Made by a program: the position numbers and the translations under genes
Source of the DNA: Phytophthora sp. 'mugwort'
Lineage: Eukaryota > Oomycota > Peronosporomycetes > Peronosporales > Peronosporaceae
Assembly (NCBI GenBank): GCA_033558025.1
Contig: JAUCEF010000012.1
Coordinates: 3,410,001-3,474,000 of the forward strand
Direction: 5' to 3'
DNA: 64,000 nucleotides
The notes under the pieces: generated by a model
Told to the model about the DNA's origin: nothing
The model's input: the letters and a program-made list of their open reading frames with translations, nothing else
The model's database searches: none
In this document: one piece after another, positions 40,139 through 51,179 of the stretch
Layout of the letters: every line of letters begins with the position of its first letter
How positions within the stretch are numbered: the stretch's first letter is position 1

Positions 40139-40867
40139 ACCCCGCTCGGGTTTTGCAACGGCTGGTACTGCCCTCTACAGTTCCCCCACGCTAATTTAGT
40201 AGCTGTGCAACCTAATAATCCATCAAACATAATACGTTGAGTCATCAACCGACTTCGCTCCCTATGGTTGTTTGTATGCTCAGGTCCGAATCTGATAGCT
40301 ATTAAGTTGTTGTACATAATACGAATAACTTCCACCGAAGGTATTAAATTGGCGAGGAGGATCTGTAATAAAACGACACCTACTCCTCATTTGTGTGCTT
40401 TAGGTGCAATTTGTTCAATTCAATAATTCCCTCTCATTGCTGTCGCAGACCAGCGCGGCGCTGGCGTTTTGCAACTGTGAGTTTGCCTCTGTCTCAGCTC
40501 GTCACTTGGCTGCCTGCACGGCCGCGAGCAAGCTGCTGGAGACGGTTAGCGGTTAAGTAAGTTGAGGTTTCGGCAGACGGAGAAGCTCTCGGTATCTGCT
40601 GCTGCAGGATCGCCGCAAAGGACCCGCGAGCCGCAGTACTGCTACCAAGTTCTCGATGATAGATTATATCGATAATTGTACATATACAGTAGTGCGAAGA
40701 ATCCCCCTGAGCTTTGCCACTACCGTAGAAAATACTGGATTTCCTGAAACGCTTTCCCGCCAAAAAGCGCTGTCAATCGACGTGAACGAGCCTGACAGGG
40801 TGGTATTTCGGACTAATGGTGCTTCTTGATCAGTACACACTCCGGTCGAGCGCTGAAGTGGTCCGCA

Positions 40868-40920
40868 CCGTTGCATCTTTCCACCCAGCCTGAGTCAGGC
40901 TGGGTGGAAAGATGCAACGG
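40868..40920. repeat. Perfect 26-bp inverted repeat with 1-base centre
   Basis: From CCGTTGCATCTTTCC inward to CAGCCTGA, then G, then the exact reverse complement ending at 40920. Fifty-three bases form a perfect palindrome. Confidence 0.95.
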
Positions 40921-41287
40921 CGAGGATGGCGCCACGCGCCAGCCCTCACTTTCCATTTTCTATGGCGCGTTCGAAAGGTGCACCGGCGGTAAGATGGAAC
41001 ACCAGTACGTGAGAAGCTCAATTCACGTGAGACCGATCGGTCACCGATTCGGTGCAGTGGTCAGACGGAACGTCGTGAAATCATCGGGCACCCACTGGTC
41101 ATACATGCAAGAAACCAAGTCAGCCTGGTCATCAACGCAGTGGTGCTGACAACACACAGCATTGCTAATAAAACAAATAGCAGCTATGGCACTCCCTTGC
41201 TTGTGCGTCTCCGTTTCTTTCTATCGAGCATATGCATGCGAAGGGATCCGGTAGTATCTACCGTAGAAATTCTAATCTACCGTAGAT

Positions 41288-41326
41288 GGAGATTCGAAGC
41301 CTGGTTGTACCAGGTTTTGAATCTCC
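41288..41326. repeat. Two-part hairpin
   Basis: Outer GGAGATTC/GAATCTCC and inner CCTGGT/ACCAGG stems separated by small internal loops. Two direct copies of ATCTACCGTAGA lie just upstream (about 41268-41287). Confidence 0.75.
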
Positions 41327-42873
41327 TTCATGGGACTGGCGTCAAATTGGGCTTTCAACTGAAAGTTTCAAGGGCAGTACTTCAACGAAGTTAAACTATG
41401 TCACCTTCTTGCGGTCTCCATAGTGTCAGTAACGGTAGCAGAACGCTTTAGCAAAAAAGAGATACCAGCATCTTACGATTCGCCCGCAAACGCGAGTGGT
41501 CACACCTATCGATTTCAATATCCTACACCCCCATCTGCCTTCAATTGGTCAAAAGCATTGTATACATTGGTGGTATACGTTGTTATGAGGATAGTATCAT
41601 ACTCGGTCAGTTGGTTCTGATGGAGTTAGAGTAACCCCCCCGTGCCCCACTACCACCAACTCATTTCGAGCACTACCTCTCTAAACGCACGTTGTGGGTA
41701 ATCAATCGAAAGCGTCCTCGTCCTTGCAGCACAACCAACACGAAATGCAGCATTACAGGCACCTAATACTTACAGGCAAAAATATGTTGCCCTAGGAAAT
41801 TCGCCTCGTTATCATTTAAAAATGGACCAATAAAAAAGCGTCCGAGAGTAAAGTCATCATTACTACATGTAGTAGTAGGTTCGTGCAGGTAAATTGACAG
41901 TCTGAATATCTCATTACAGGCACTACCGTTAAACCTGCCCTAATTAGAAAGCCCCGTGGCTTGATTGCTGGTTTAAGTATTCGAGATGCACATGGATTAT
42001 ATTAAATGTCAAGTCAATTGTTACATGTAGACGTTATGGGTAGTAAATATTAGCATACACAGGGATTAGTTAGAATTACAGTAGTATGTCCCGCCCTGGG
42101 TCCAAACACCAACTCCAACTGTCCAAAGTGAGTTGGTTGGAGTCCAACTCACTCTCAGTCAAACCACTCCAGACTGGTCCAGTCGAGTTGAACTCGGGGT
42201 CCAGACCTTAACTCCAACTGTCCAGGTGACACACCTCCAATTTAGTAGATACTGTTAGTTCTTACTTACGAAATTTCTATGGGTGAATTCGTGGGATTTT
42301 GCCTTGTGTGGCGCAGTCGGTTAAGGCTACATGTATTATACAAACGTTGGTGAAGCCAGATATGACTACCCATTTATATATAACCAGTACGCTAATAGAT
42401 AAATGTTGTTTTTCATTGAAAAATAAATACTGTATAGCATTTTTCTTGTGGGGTATAGAGCGCAACTGACATCTGTGTCGGTTCAACTGCTGGCTGACAT
42501 GAGGTCCCACGGTTGTCACGTCCCGCTTAACGCCCTCCTATCTCCAGGAGATTCTCCTCGGTCACTTCAACCACAGGTGCAACCTTCACGACCAGTTTTT
42601 GAAAACTGATTTTCGGCGCACGTTGCGAAAGCCTTGCGCAGCTTCAACTGTCGTGTCAACCGCTGCCTGTCCTCTTCAGTGGTGTTGCTGTGATCAGTAT
42701 ACGGTTGGACCTTCAGTACAACCGCTGCAAAGTGGGTTGCTGGGCGCCTGCCGTCAAGAGGGGACGCATCACGCCTCTGAGCCGGACTATGTTGCCTTCG
42801 AACAGTGCGAGGGCAAGTGGGCGCTCGTTCGGCCCGCGGCTACCGCCCGATCGAATCGGCTGCTACTGGATCA

Positions 42874-42890
42874 CTCACTTTGCAATTTGC
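42874..42890 (+). promoter_or_regulatory. Oomycete core promoter (Inr plus flanking region) of the elicitin gene
   Basis: CTCACTTTGCAATTTGC matches the oomycete initiator with its flanking CAATTT very well and lies 48 bases before the ATG at 42938. It also argues against the longer open frame beginning at 42599. Confidence 0.8.
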
Positions 42891-42937
42891 ATCTCAAGCG
42901 ACAAATCCAAGCCAAACACCAATCCCCACTCTCCACC

Positions 42938-43396
42938 ATGAACTCCTTCGTTTTCACCATTGCCGCCCTCGCCGCGGTCGTGTCCCAGGCCTCGGCCGCC
43001 ACTTGCACCAGCAAACAGCTATCGGCGCTGCTCACGAACGAGCACCTGGACCAATGCGCGACCGACTCGGGCTACGTGTTTACGGCCGCCAGCATCCCGG
43101 ACCAGGGGACGATCGACAAGATGTGTGCTTCCGCCGCATGCAAGAGCCTTCTCGCGGACGCCCAGGCCCTGAACCTGGAGGAGTGCAAGCTGCCTGTCGG
43201 CCCTGGGATCAACTTGCGCGCTGATCTTCTGGACTACGTGCCAGCCCACTGCCCGTCGACGGACTCCCCGAGCACCGAATCGCCTAGCACTGACGCGCCC
43301 GCGACTGACGCCCCCACCACGGATTCCCCGAATGTCACGGACTCGCCCTCGACGCCGGCCACCGCCGCTCCGACCAAGGCCCCCGTTGCTTGCTAA
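42938..43396 (+). CDS. Elicitin-like protein with Ser/Thr-rich C-terminal tail
   Basis: Encodes 152 residues. Residues 1-20 are a signal peptide ending VSQASA. The elicitin domain spans about 21-105 and has the six conserved cysteines (23, 40, 63, 68, 83, 105) that form three disulfides. Elicitins are secreted sterol-binding proteins specific to oomycetes, and plants recognise several of them. A tail of 47 residues follows, made of PSTDSP/TDAP-type repeats. Such tails are typical of longer elicitins thought to be O-glycosylated and wall- or membrane-anchored. The last residue is an unpaired Cys152. The frame is open upstream to 42599, but the promoter and signal peptide fix the start at 42938. 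A decayed paralogue lies downstream at 43895-44284. Confidence 0.95.
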   Translation: MNSFVFTIAALAAVVSQASAATCTSKQLSALLTNEHLDQCATDSGYVFTAASIPDQGTIDKMCASAACKSLLADAQALNLEECKLPVGPGINLRADLLDYVPAHCPSTDSPSTESPSTDAPATDAPTTDSPNVTDSPSTPATAAPTKAPVAC

Positions 43397-43894
43397 GCGC
43401 TCCTCGGATTGACTCGCAGCTTGCTGCAGCCCGCGCGAGTACTTTGCTGCCTTTTGAGCCCGTCTTCCGTCTCACTCTAAGTATCATCTAGACATCTAGA
43501 CTGATAGGCTTTGTCCATGTTGTGGTCATTCGGTCGGCCGTAAAGCATCGACTTAAACCTGAATGACTATCGTTCGAACCATTTAAATCTTGCACCTTCA
43601 TTATGCCAATTTAGCAACACGCGCACATCGCAAATATCGTCCGGATGTTATTGACGTGCCAAGTAGGTTAAGGCGGGAGCAACCATGACGTCGAGAGCAC
43701 TACGAAGGGGACTGCGTATTCTTCTTCTCGACGTCGCACAAGCTCTGGACGGTCCTGACAAAGGCAACGAGGTTTGATCGCGGCGATTGTGTGTAAGTTG
43801 AGCTCAACTTACATTATCGATGCAAAATTCGAAGAAATACGCACGTAGATGTCTACATTGCCCGCTGTCGACATTGGGGTCCATCGCGACGCAC

Positions 43895-44284
43895 TGTCGA
43901 TCACACTTCAATTCGCTTTTCAGCGACAAGTTCTCCGCTCTACCCCATCAACCTCCAAGATAAAAACTTTCGCAATCGCCTTCGCCGGCATCGTGTACCG
44001 TCTCCGCCGCCATAATCAGCGGCTCATTACAGTGCTAATCACGGACCAGTATGCTCGACCGATTCGGACTACGAGTTCACGGCTAGCATTCTGACCAGTC
44101 TATTATCGACCTTATGTGCGCCTCGACGACCTGCCAGAGCCTGCTTCCCGACCAACTGAGACTGTCCGATATCCTGCCGTTTGCTGATCTGGTGGGCTAC
44201 CTGCTAGTGCATTTTCACTCTCTTCGGGCGAGTCCGCCGTCGCGACACGATTCGAGCTCCGCCGGCTCGGCTACGACCCCATGA
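43895..44284 (+). pseudogene. Decayed elicitin-like paralogue
   Basis: About 0.5 kb downstream of the intact elicitin, a degenerate core promoter (TCACACTTCAATTCGC, 43901-43916) is followed by a decayed copy. The start codon is ATA (43960-43962) in front of a signal-peptide-like stretch. The frame is broken at least twice, including a 2-base insertion near 44120 in the middle cysteine block. The first cysteines are lost, and the frame then runs to a TGA at 44282-44284. The order promoter, leader, elicitin core and Ser-rich tail is preserved, so it arose as a tandem duplicate and then died. Confidence 0.7.
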
Positions 44285-44299
44285 CCATGATCGCCACGT

Positions 44300-45690
44300 C
44301 GAGCCGTGTTAAGCCTCAATAACCGGCCTCATCACTACGTTTAGGTCTTTTGTGTCAAGATTTTTCGAAGATGCGGCATGGACGGCTAGCTAGGTAACTG
44401 GTGGACGGTATCCTTGAAAATGCATGTGGCATTTTGCTCTCTTATCTGACGTCCTGGACCCTTTTACTGGCACCTATCAGCAGCATGATATCCGTGCATC
44501 GTGCAAGACAATAATACTACTACAGTATGGATGTCGTCTTGTCATCGCTAATGAAGGAAGCACTACATGTACTATTTGGCGAGGAAAGTTGTAGACCGAC
44601 AGATAGGATAAACGATACAGTTAGGTATCCCATCCAGACCTCGGAATAAATGATTACGGGTTTGCAATAACTGCGTTTTTCGTATTGTAATGTAGATTAT
44701 GGTCCGCTCTCAAATCGATATAATAATACATGGAAACAATTTATGTCAATACAATTATGTATAAGAGGACGTATCCGGTTCAGCCAGCACGGGTCATTAC
44801 GCGTTTCACGTTCACTGACGCTGAATTGATCAGCGAGAATCGACGAGCTTAATATGGTTGGCGATTTCTAACGCTCGTTAGTGGTTTGGCAAGCTCCAAC
44901 ATAGAGCAATAAAGATAATCTCACTTTCAAATTTACGATTAGGGTTGCGAACAAGGACCTCTGAGCTTTCAAGGCCAAACTCTTCATCGGTGCAAGCTGA
45001 CCGAAGCAGCTGCTCGGAACGGGCTACCCCAACTTGGTCTCGCGGGGCGAGCCGCCACGAAGACTTTCGCGTGCAGTACGACTCCCGTCAGTGTGTCAGC
45101 TAGCGCCTCTCGAAGCATTTGGCTTCGTTCCCGAGGGAATATCCCATTGATACTAGGGGTCGGGGTGGGTTGTTGAGAGGAGCATGCCACTGTGTGAGGT
45201 AGACGACGGTAGGACAAGATCCATGTCCAAGCAGCTTCCAACCAACTCAAAGGCGCTGAAGGCCAAAATGATTACGGTGGCTGCAAAGATGGGGATCGTA
45301 ATCGACGAGGAGATGGGTAACATATTCGGTTTGCTGTCGACGGCTGGAGCCACGAGACCATGCACTCCATCGGCGTCTTCGCGCTCTATGTAGTTGGCGA
45401 CCGACTCCACCGCACGGTTTCTCGCGCTGTCGCTGCTGGACGGCGGGAGCCAGGACGCGGACGCTCATATTGAGCTTTTCCGTAGTAATGACCGCATACA
45501 ACAAAACGGTTGACATGGTGCAGTTTGTCGTGGCAGATAAACTGTAACACAAACGCAGCATCACCACGAAGCTCGGCGATCATTGGCCGGTTGCGCCTCT
45601 CACCGGTTTAACATGGCGGTTAGCAAGTTCTTAACCTAGCACGAACTGCGGTACATAAGAACACGCTAATGTATCACTTACACCAGCCCA
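44300..45690. other. No recognisable gene
   Basis: A minus-strand frame (45153-45410) contains a hydrophobic stretch (ITIPIFAATVIILAFSAFEL), but the flanking frames do not join into a convincing protein. Confidence 0.35.
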
Positions 45691-45699
45691 ACAACGTCA

Positions 45700-46357
45700 C
45701 TGAGCTGCACAAGCTCACTACCTCCACGCCAAAAATTAAACGCGACGCGCTGGTCGCCAACCTACGCGATGTTGGAACGATACGTGGCCCTGCGGACGCA
45801 CATCCGGCTAGTGGAGGCGGTGGAGAATTTCCCCCCGACTAGCAGCGAGCGCAATAACTGGGAGATGTGCTGCCCCATTTACGGAAGCTCAACAGTGTGT
45901 GCAAGCGACTGTAGTGTGAAGGGACGATCATGGCGAGGTACACCTTCTGTTTGACTCGGTTGTGGCTGACTACCCAATTATGGGTGAGTACTTGAAACCT
46001 ACGTCTAAATTGTGCACTCTCCCGCTTTCGAGAACGGCGTCGTCAAGCTGGCCGCTGAGAAAAGGCTGTGGGCGACAGTGACTGCGGCACTGAAGCGCTT
46101 GGAGTGCCCACGAGCGGAGGAATAGCTGCGCGGAACTGGAGGCAAGCCCGTCGGTGGACTATCTGCGCGCGAGGGAACGCTGCACAGATAGTCCACCGAC
46201 GGGGGCCAAGCGCCGCAAGGGAGAGCAGCCAGCATACGCCGCTCTGGCGACGCTGGTGCCCCTGACATCGAACGTTTGCGAGCATCTATTTTCGGAACGC
46301 AAGTGGATATTGACACCGCGTAGGTACGTTGTTCTACGTCTTGGCATGCGCCGCTAA
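45700..46357 (+). pseudogene. hAT-family transposase, C-terminal relic
   Basis: Plus-strand frames read MLERYVALRTHIRLVEAVENF (45769) and, after frame changes, VVKLAAEKRLWATVTAALKRLECPRAEE (about 46040-46120). LVPLTSNVCEHLFSERKWILTPRR then follows at 46255-46325. The last block is the hAT dimerisation signature (P-T-S-N-x-C/V-E-R-x-F-S-x-A-K), here with P-L-T-S-N-V-C-E-H. A perfect 19-bp inverted repeat disrupts the frame at 46147-46203. Confidence 0.78.
46147..46203. repeat. Perfect 19-bp inverted repeat inside the hAT relic
   Basis: CCCGTCGGTGGACTATCTG at 46147-46165 and its exact reverse complement at 46185-46203, with a 19-base spacer. Confidence 0.93.
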
Positions 46358-47940
46358 CACCTTTAATGAAGGAATCGGAAATAACGGCGCAATATTTGCT
46401 ATTGTTTGTTCTTGTATTTTGCCGTGGTTATTATGCCAACGACTCGGAAGGAATTCAGATATTACTGAATTTTCCGAGGTCTGATCGCATCCCACCGGTA
46501 TCAAGCACACACTGTAGGCCTGCCAACGTTTCGGTCTTTGAGCCTCTCCAGCTCACTTCAACTCTGGAGTTGGAGTTAGCGTTTTTCGCAAACTCCTCTA
46601 AACCCTGAACCCGCCTCATCTAGCCCCATATTGATATCCGCATACTATGTTGGCCGAAGAGGTCCCTCTCCCACAGTTCTGTTTCGTCATGTTTGAGTAT
46701 GCTCCTATAAAACGCCAAGATGCTAGCGAGAGAGTCTTCACTTCTAACAAGAACTCGACAAGCATCGGACGCCATGATAAATCTTTATGGCTCTCCGCCT
46801 TCAAGGACGCGAAGCGACACCAGCCGTCGCCTTTTTTTGCGAAGTAAACAAATAAGGAAAAGATGAAGAAGAGCAAGAGAAAGCAAGCGTCCCCCTTAAG
46901 CCGTCTTCGCGTTTTGATGCTCTTCATGCTGTTTCCTTTCCTCGCATGCTCTACTAGTCAGATCTGAAATCGGGAAGCAGACGTCGTTTATCTTCCTCAC
47001 CTCAATATCGACCGACATACGAGAGGCGCCTGCACAGTAGGTCAGAATCAGTAGCGCAGGTCGTCGATGGCGTGCTGCATCTGTGTCGGCGGCCTCATGT
47101 CGTGTAAAGTCTTACCGAGGTTCTCACCATAACAATGAACTGTCAGAATTTACGTCCCTTTTTACTTCTTATCCGCAACCATCGCTGCGCACCTCGAAGG
47201 TTGGCTTCTTGGCCACAATGTGCAGCGCCTCGTCGGGCAGCACAGAGAGGTGGCTGTCGCTGCTGGTGCAATCCACCAGCTGGAACACAGGCGGAGATTG
47301 CGATGCCGTAAAGCTTATGTTGAAGTAGCTGGCCTCCAGTGCTACCAAATGCTACCGGTGGCTCGAGCTTCGGTTTGCTTGTGTGCGCCGCTATTGTCCG
47401 GATACTGCGTGCTTGGCCGATAGCAACTAGCCCAAAATTTTGTGGTCGTACGAGAGGGCCTCGATGGTGAAGCTGCGTGCCCGTCAACGAGCATTGCTGT
47501 ATTAGCATACACGGCGAGTTAGCAGCAGATGAAAACGCGCTGACTATTAAGGGGTCCGTTGTCATGCCTTGCGGTCGTTGAGGAGAACCCCTGCACAGAT
47601 GATCCAGCAACGGGCAACTCCATTATGTTGGGAGTAAATGCATAGGTATATTTAAGTTAGTTTCGTCAAGTGCCGGCGTGAAAGACAGAATTACAAGACT
47701 CCGTTGGGGTGCATCCCGAGGCGGCGGCTAAGTTCAACCAGCAAATGCGTCGATGTGGATCACAACATATTTAAAGCAAACTGCAAGTGTTTTTTGAAGG
47801 GGACAGAAGGCGAGTTTGGAGGTCTCTGGGGGCCCACTCCAACTCACTCCAACCCAACTCGCTGAGTTTCGAGTTGATACAAAACGTTGATATGACTACG
47901 TTTGTGTATGTATTCAGTTGATGAAACGCAGTTAAAGACC
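46358..47940. other. No intact gene; a possible gene fragment near 47150-47340 (-)
   Basis: A minus-strand stretch from about 47345 to a stop near 47165 reads like coding sequence (LEASYFNISFTAS, FQLVDCTSSDSHLSVLPDEA, HIVAKKPTFEV). An in-frame stop lies directly upstream and I do not recognise the family. The rest shows nothing clear. Confidence 0.3.
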
Positions 47941-47945
47941 GCCGA
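47941..47945. repeat. Target-site duplication GCCGA (left)
   Basis: GCCGA directly precedes the left LTR and is repeated at 57824-57828 after the right LTR, the 5-bp duplication expected of LTR retrotransposon integration. Confidence 0.9.
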
Positions 47946-48230
47946 TGTAACGGGGTAAGAGTTACCATTACTAGCTTACACTATTAGTAGCAGAGGAAGC
48001 TTCGAATTAACAGACCCAAGTGTCACTTTAGTGGCAAATTTAACTCTGTTTTATTTTTAGGTCTGAGGAAAAGTTTTCCGGACTTCTGTGAGTCACTCGA
48101 ATGTGGATCGACTCCTGATTGGTCCATATGGGTCTGGCTCCCCATAATCAACCAATAGGAGGATAGCTACCTACTAATGTAATATGTACTAGAAACCTAC
48201 TTACTTATGTAACGGACACAACCCGTTACA
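47946..48230 (-). repeat. 3' LTR of the Gypsy element
   Basis: 285 bases beginning TGTAACGGGGTAAGAG and ending CCCGTTACA, so the ends form a short inverted repeat. It matches 57542-57823. Confidence 0.96.
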
Positions 48231-48248
48231 TCATCCCCTCTTTAAGTA
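48231..48248 (-). promoter_or_regulatory. Polypurine tract of the Gypsy element
   Basis: On the minus strand AAAGAGGGGATGA directly precedes the 3' LTR, the expected primer for plus-strand DNA synthesis. Confidence 0.7.
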
Positions 48249-48381
48249 GCGCTTACGGCAACCTAAGCGCAAAACCGAAAGAAGCACCAAACTGTCAATT
48301 AATCAATCCAACTGGCAAACGTGCGCGCGACGAATTCACTCGGTAGACATTGCCGAGTGTTGCACACAGCAAGCAGATCCA

Positions 48382-48690
48382 ATGAATCCCGAAAAGCACG
48401 CAAGCGAGAACGAAGAGCAAGGCAATCCGCTCCTCGAGCCGGCACCGCGTCTCATGGCGGAGCCTCGCGTGATGGACTCCGACTTGAAACCGTGGGAATT
48501 GTATGAACGTGATAGCGCCGTGAATCCAGATGGCCTTGAAGAGATAAAAGCTTATTTCAAGCAATTTCGCGTAATGAAAGGGAAGACAACGAACCATGCC
48601 TATTCACACGACGCCTTGCAGTGTTCGTGGTGCGCCTTCGTCCGAAGGTGGAACGCCACTCAACGCGAAGGACGATCCTTCGCGAGTTGA
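48382..48690 (+). CDS. Unrecognised ORF between the Gypsy 3' LTR and the LINE
   Basis: An open frame of 102 codons beginning MNPEKHASENEEQGNPLLEP and containing DLKPWELYERDSAV and FKQFRVMKGKTTNH. Composition is protein-like, with no low complexity. It is antisense to the Gypsy element, and a second frame (48621-48836) may continue it after a shift (LRELNRSARGKISEHSIGDL). I do not recognise a domain. It may be an extra antisense ORF of this Gypsy family or a fragment of another transposon. Confidence 0.3.
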   Translation: MNPEKHASENEEQGNPLLEPAPRLMAEPRVMDSDLKPWELYERDSAVNPDGLEEIKAYFKQFRVMKGKTTNHAYSHDALQCSWCAFVRRWNATQREGRSFAS

Positions 48691-48841
48691 ATCGAAGCGC
48701 GCGAGGGAAAATTAGTGAGCACTCGATAGGGGACCTGCGGATTCGCGTCTGCACGGTTGCCGAAGAAAACTGGAGATTGTGCTACGTCCATCTGCATGAG
48801 GGCTGCAATCGTTGTGGAGGAGAGAGATCAGACTAGTCTAT

Positions 48842-51050
48842 TTAACCATTACGGGTGGCAAGACGTCTGGTAGATCTTAACCTGGTTAGCAACGCCGGTT
48901 CCTCGGTTGAGTTCGGTGGTTGTACGGGGCTTGTCACCTTGGGTGACGGCTCTCGAGGTTGTCTGGCTATCATTCGCTGACATAGCATTAGACGTGCTCC
49001 TTGTATTTTTGTTTCTGCTCTTCGATACTCTCGTTTAGCCACAGCTCGTAGCTGCCGCATGCTGGAGTCCCAATATTCCATTACGCTACTTTCCACTGTC
49101 ACTGCCGCTTGGTTGAATGTGATTCTGTTCCGTTGAACTCATAAGCTGGTTATACATGTGCTACTGAGAATGTGCCAGATCCGCTTCCAGATGACTGTAT
49201 ATGCATCTGCCGAATTTGGGTGTTCCCTGGTGAACTGTTCCGTGATCACTTTTGATATTTGTGGTGCTGTTCTGCTCGCGTTACTGGCTAAGAAGCCTTG
49301 CAATCTTCCTAGCTCCCATCATTCCCCGGTCCAGTGGCATATGAGCTTCTGCCAACACGCTTGGGCGCAGGGGCAGTTCCAAAATATGTGTTCCATTGTC
49401 TCTTTTACTCCATGATAACAGCGTAGCTTGCGGCAGCTATTGTCTCGTTCTCGACCAGAATGATAGAGGTTCAATTGCCTCATCGCCACTATATCTCACC
49501 CACACTTGGTACTCCTTTAACTCGTTCTTTAAGGCCCAAATTTTGTTGGCGTCTGATGTAATGCTGCAGATTGCTATTCACTATCGCGCGCTGATTTGCT
49601 GAGTGACTCCAATAGTGTGTCAGTGTTAAGCCTGAACCTTTGTATCTTCGATATGGTTGTTTCTTCAGTGATGGAAGATATGTTTGTTCGCGATGGACTC
49701 AGGCACTGTCCATGGGAACCCATGCATGTGCGGATGCGCATAGAATACGATATCACCCAGATCTTGGAACTTTCGGAGTTGTGGCCGTCTGCTGCCGGAC
49801 TGGGATCGTCAATATTGTTCTTTGCTAACTTCCTATGAACTCCATTGCTCTCTTGCCCCACATGATGACCCTTAGCTGTACAGGGTCTGAAGTCACCATG
49901 GTGCCTCTGATCCTACCCTGTGGTAAATTCCCAGACTACGCATTTTCCAGTTGCGTAGGATGCCTCCGCTTAAGTTCATTCCGTACTTTCAGTCCCTCAC
50001 CAATTCCAATTTTTGGTGCACTTAATTGTATCGCTATCCCCATCTTCTTAACTTTGCTTGTTGATGCATGGTTCGCCGGCCTCCGGAATAATCATTGTGT
50101 ACCTTCGATCTCCCGTTCGCAACAATTGTAGTTCCGCTATGGGGCAGGGCTGAATCTGATTATATTTCGACGGGGACAAAACTCTACCTTGCTGATCAAC
50201 TATTCAAGGATTGTCAGCCCACTGATATGTGGGCCAGAACATTTCCTCCTCTGGAGTCATTTCCTGGGTTGGATTGGGGAGTGGTCGCGCAAGCTCCACG
50301 ACCCATTCCTGTTGTGTCGTCCAGCTGATTGCATCCGCTGTCATCCTGTCGAGCTCCCGCTCATATTTGCTGCTTTTGTCCTTCTGGTTTGGACACTGTC
50401 GGTGCTAACCAGGGTCCTATCATTTGGTGAAAAGTGTTTCCGGGGTCCTGTGGTGTTCGGGGAGCTGTTTAACTTACTCTTGGCGCGGTGAAACCCCTGC
50501 TGTCCAGTCCTGCATTGTTCCTCGTTTGAACCCATACTTGCCACGCTGTGAGATACCGATCCTTGCGTTGGGTGGGCCATAGAATGGCCTACTTTATTCT
50601 TTGCGTTTTGCACGCTATTAGTATTGATGCCTGCCTGATACCCCTGGCCTGTTTGGGAGTGTATAAGAGGGCTGGGTTGATTTTGTGGCGGCTTGCCTCC
50701 GTACCCTAGTGGATTGCTGCCACATGAATTGCTTCTGAAGGTTCCGGAGCTGCTGCTCTGCCCATTGTGGTAGCTCAAAGACTGCTGCAGTAAATAATGC
50801 TGCCAGTATTATTTCTTTAGTCGATGTGCTAGTCTCCTTTGGACATTCCGAATCCTCGTTGCCCAATTCAAATCCGTAAGCTCTCCAGTGCCCACCGCAT
50901 AACCTAAGTACCTCACTGTGTCCCCGTGCCGTAGTACTGGGATTCCGTGAAATGTTGTCGTGTTCACTGCCGTACTCAGGAAAATGATCTTTCTTTTTGA
51001 GGGTTGGACTTGTAGGCCCGATAATCGAACCGTTGTGGAGGAGACTCGGG
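48842..51050 (-). pseudogene. 5'-truncated LINE-type retrotransposon nested in the Gypsy element
   Basis: Minus-strand frames give the end of a LINE ORF2. They are GLQVQPSKRKIIFL and LRHGDTVRYLGYAVGTGELTDLNWATRI (RT motif E and thumb, 50809-51045), then IILAALFTAAVFELPQWAEQQLRNLQKQFMWQQST (50700-50820, other frame). A zf-RVT-like EHIFWNCPCAQACWQKLICHWTG region lies at about 49330-49410, with further charged sequence to 48842. The RT catalytic core is absent, a typical 5' truncation. Frameshifts are many. The insertion ends could not be fixed exactly. Confidence 0.82.
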
Positions 51051-51179
51051 CATCCCACTCGATCTGAGTGGGATGAGCAGGTTCGACTGTATCTCCTTGA
51101 AGAGTCGGAACGGCGCTAGATTGGATATGACGAACGGTCGCTGCATGAATTTCACCAGGCGACGGAACGACGACAGCGT

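Larger units (their letters stand above)
39660..42870. other. Intergenic region with several fold-back structures
   Basis: No gene was recognised. Contains the imperfect palindrome at 40038-40138, the perfect inverted repeat at 40868-40920, the hairpin at 41288-41326, the palindrome at 41861-41874 and a cluster of CCAACTC-type motifs at 42108-42240. Confidence 0.45.

Noticed and set aside
42303..42330. A-box-like TGGCGCAGTCGGTTAAGG resembling a tRNA-Leu/Ser start
   Set aside because: No B box, no T-arm and no acceptor pairing follow within tRNA length.
42599..42937. Upstream extension of the elicitin frame
   Set aside because: The core promoter at 42874-42890 and the signal peptide starting at 42938 show this part is not translated.
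45153..45567. Minus-strand frames with a hydrophobic segment, considered as a secreted effector or membrane protein
   Set aside because: No signal peptide plus RXLR-type motif and no continuous frame; the hydrophobic stretch alone is not enough.
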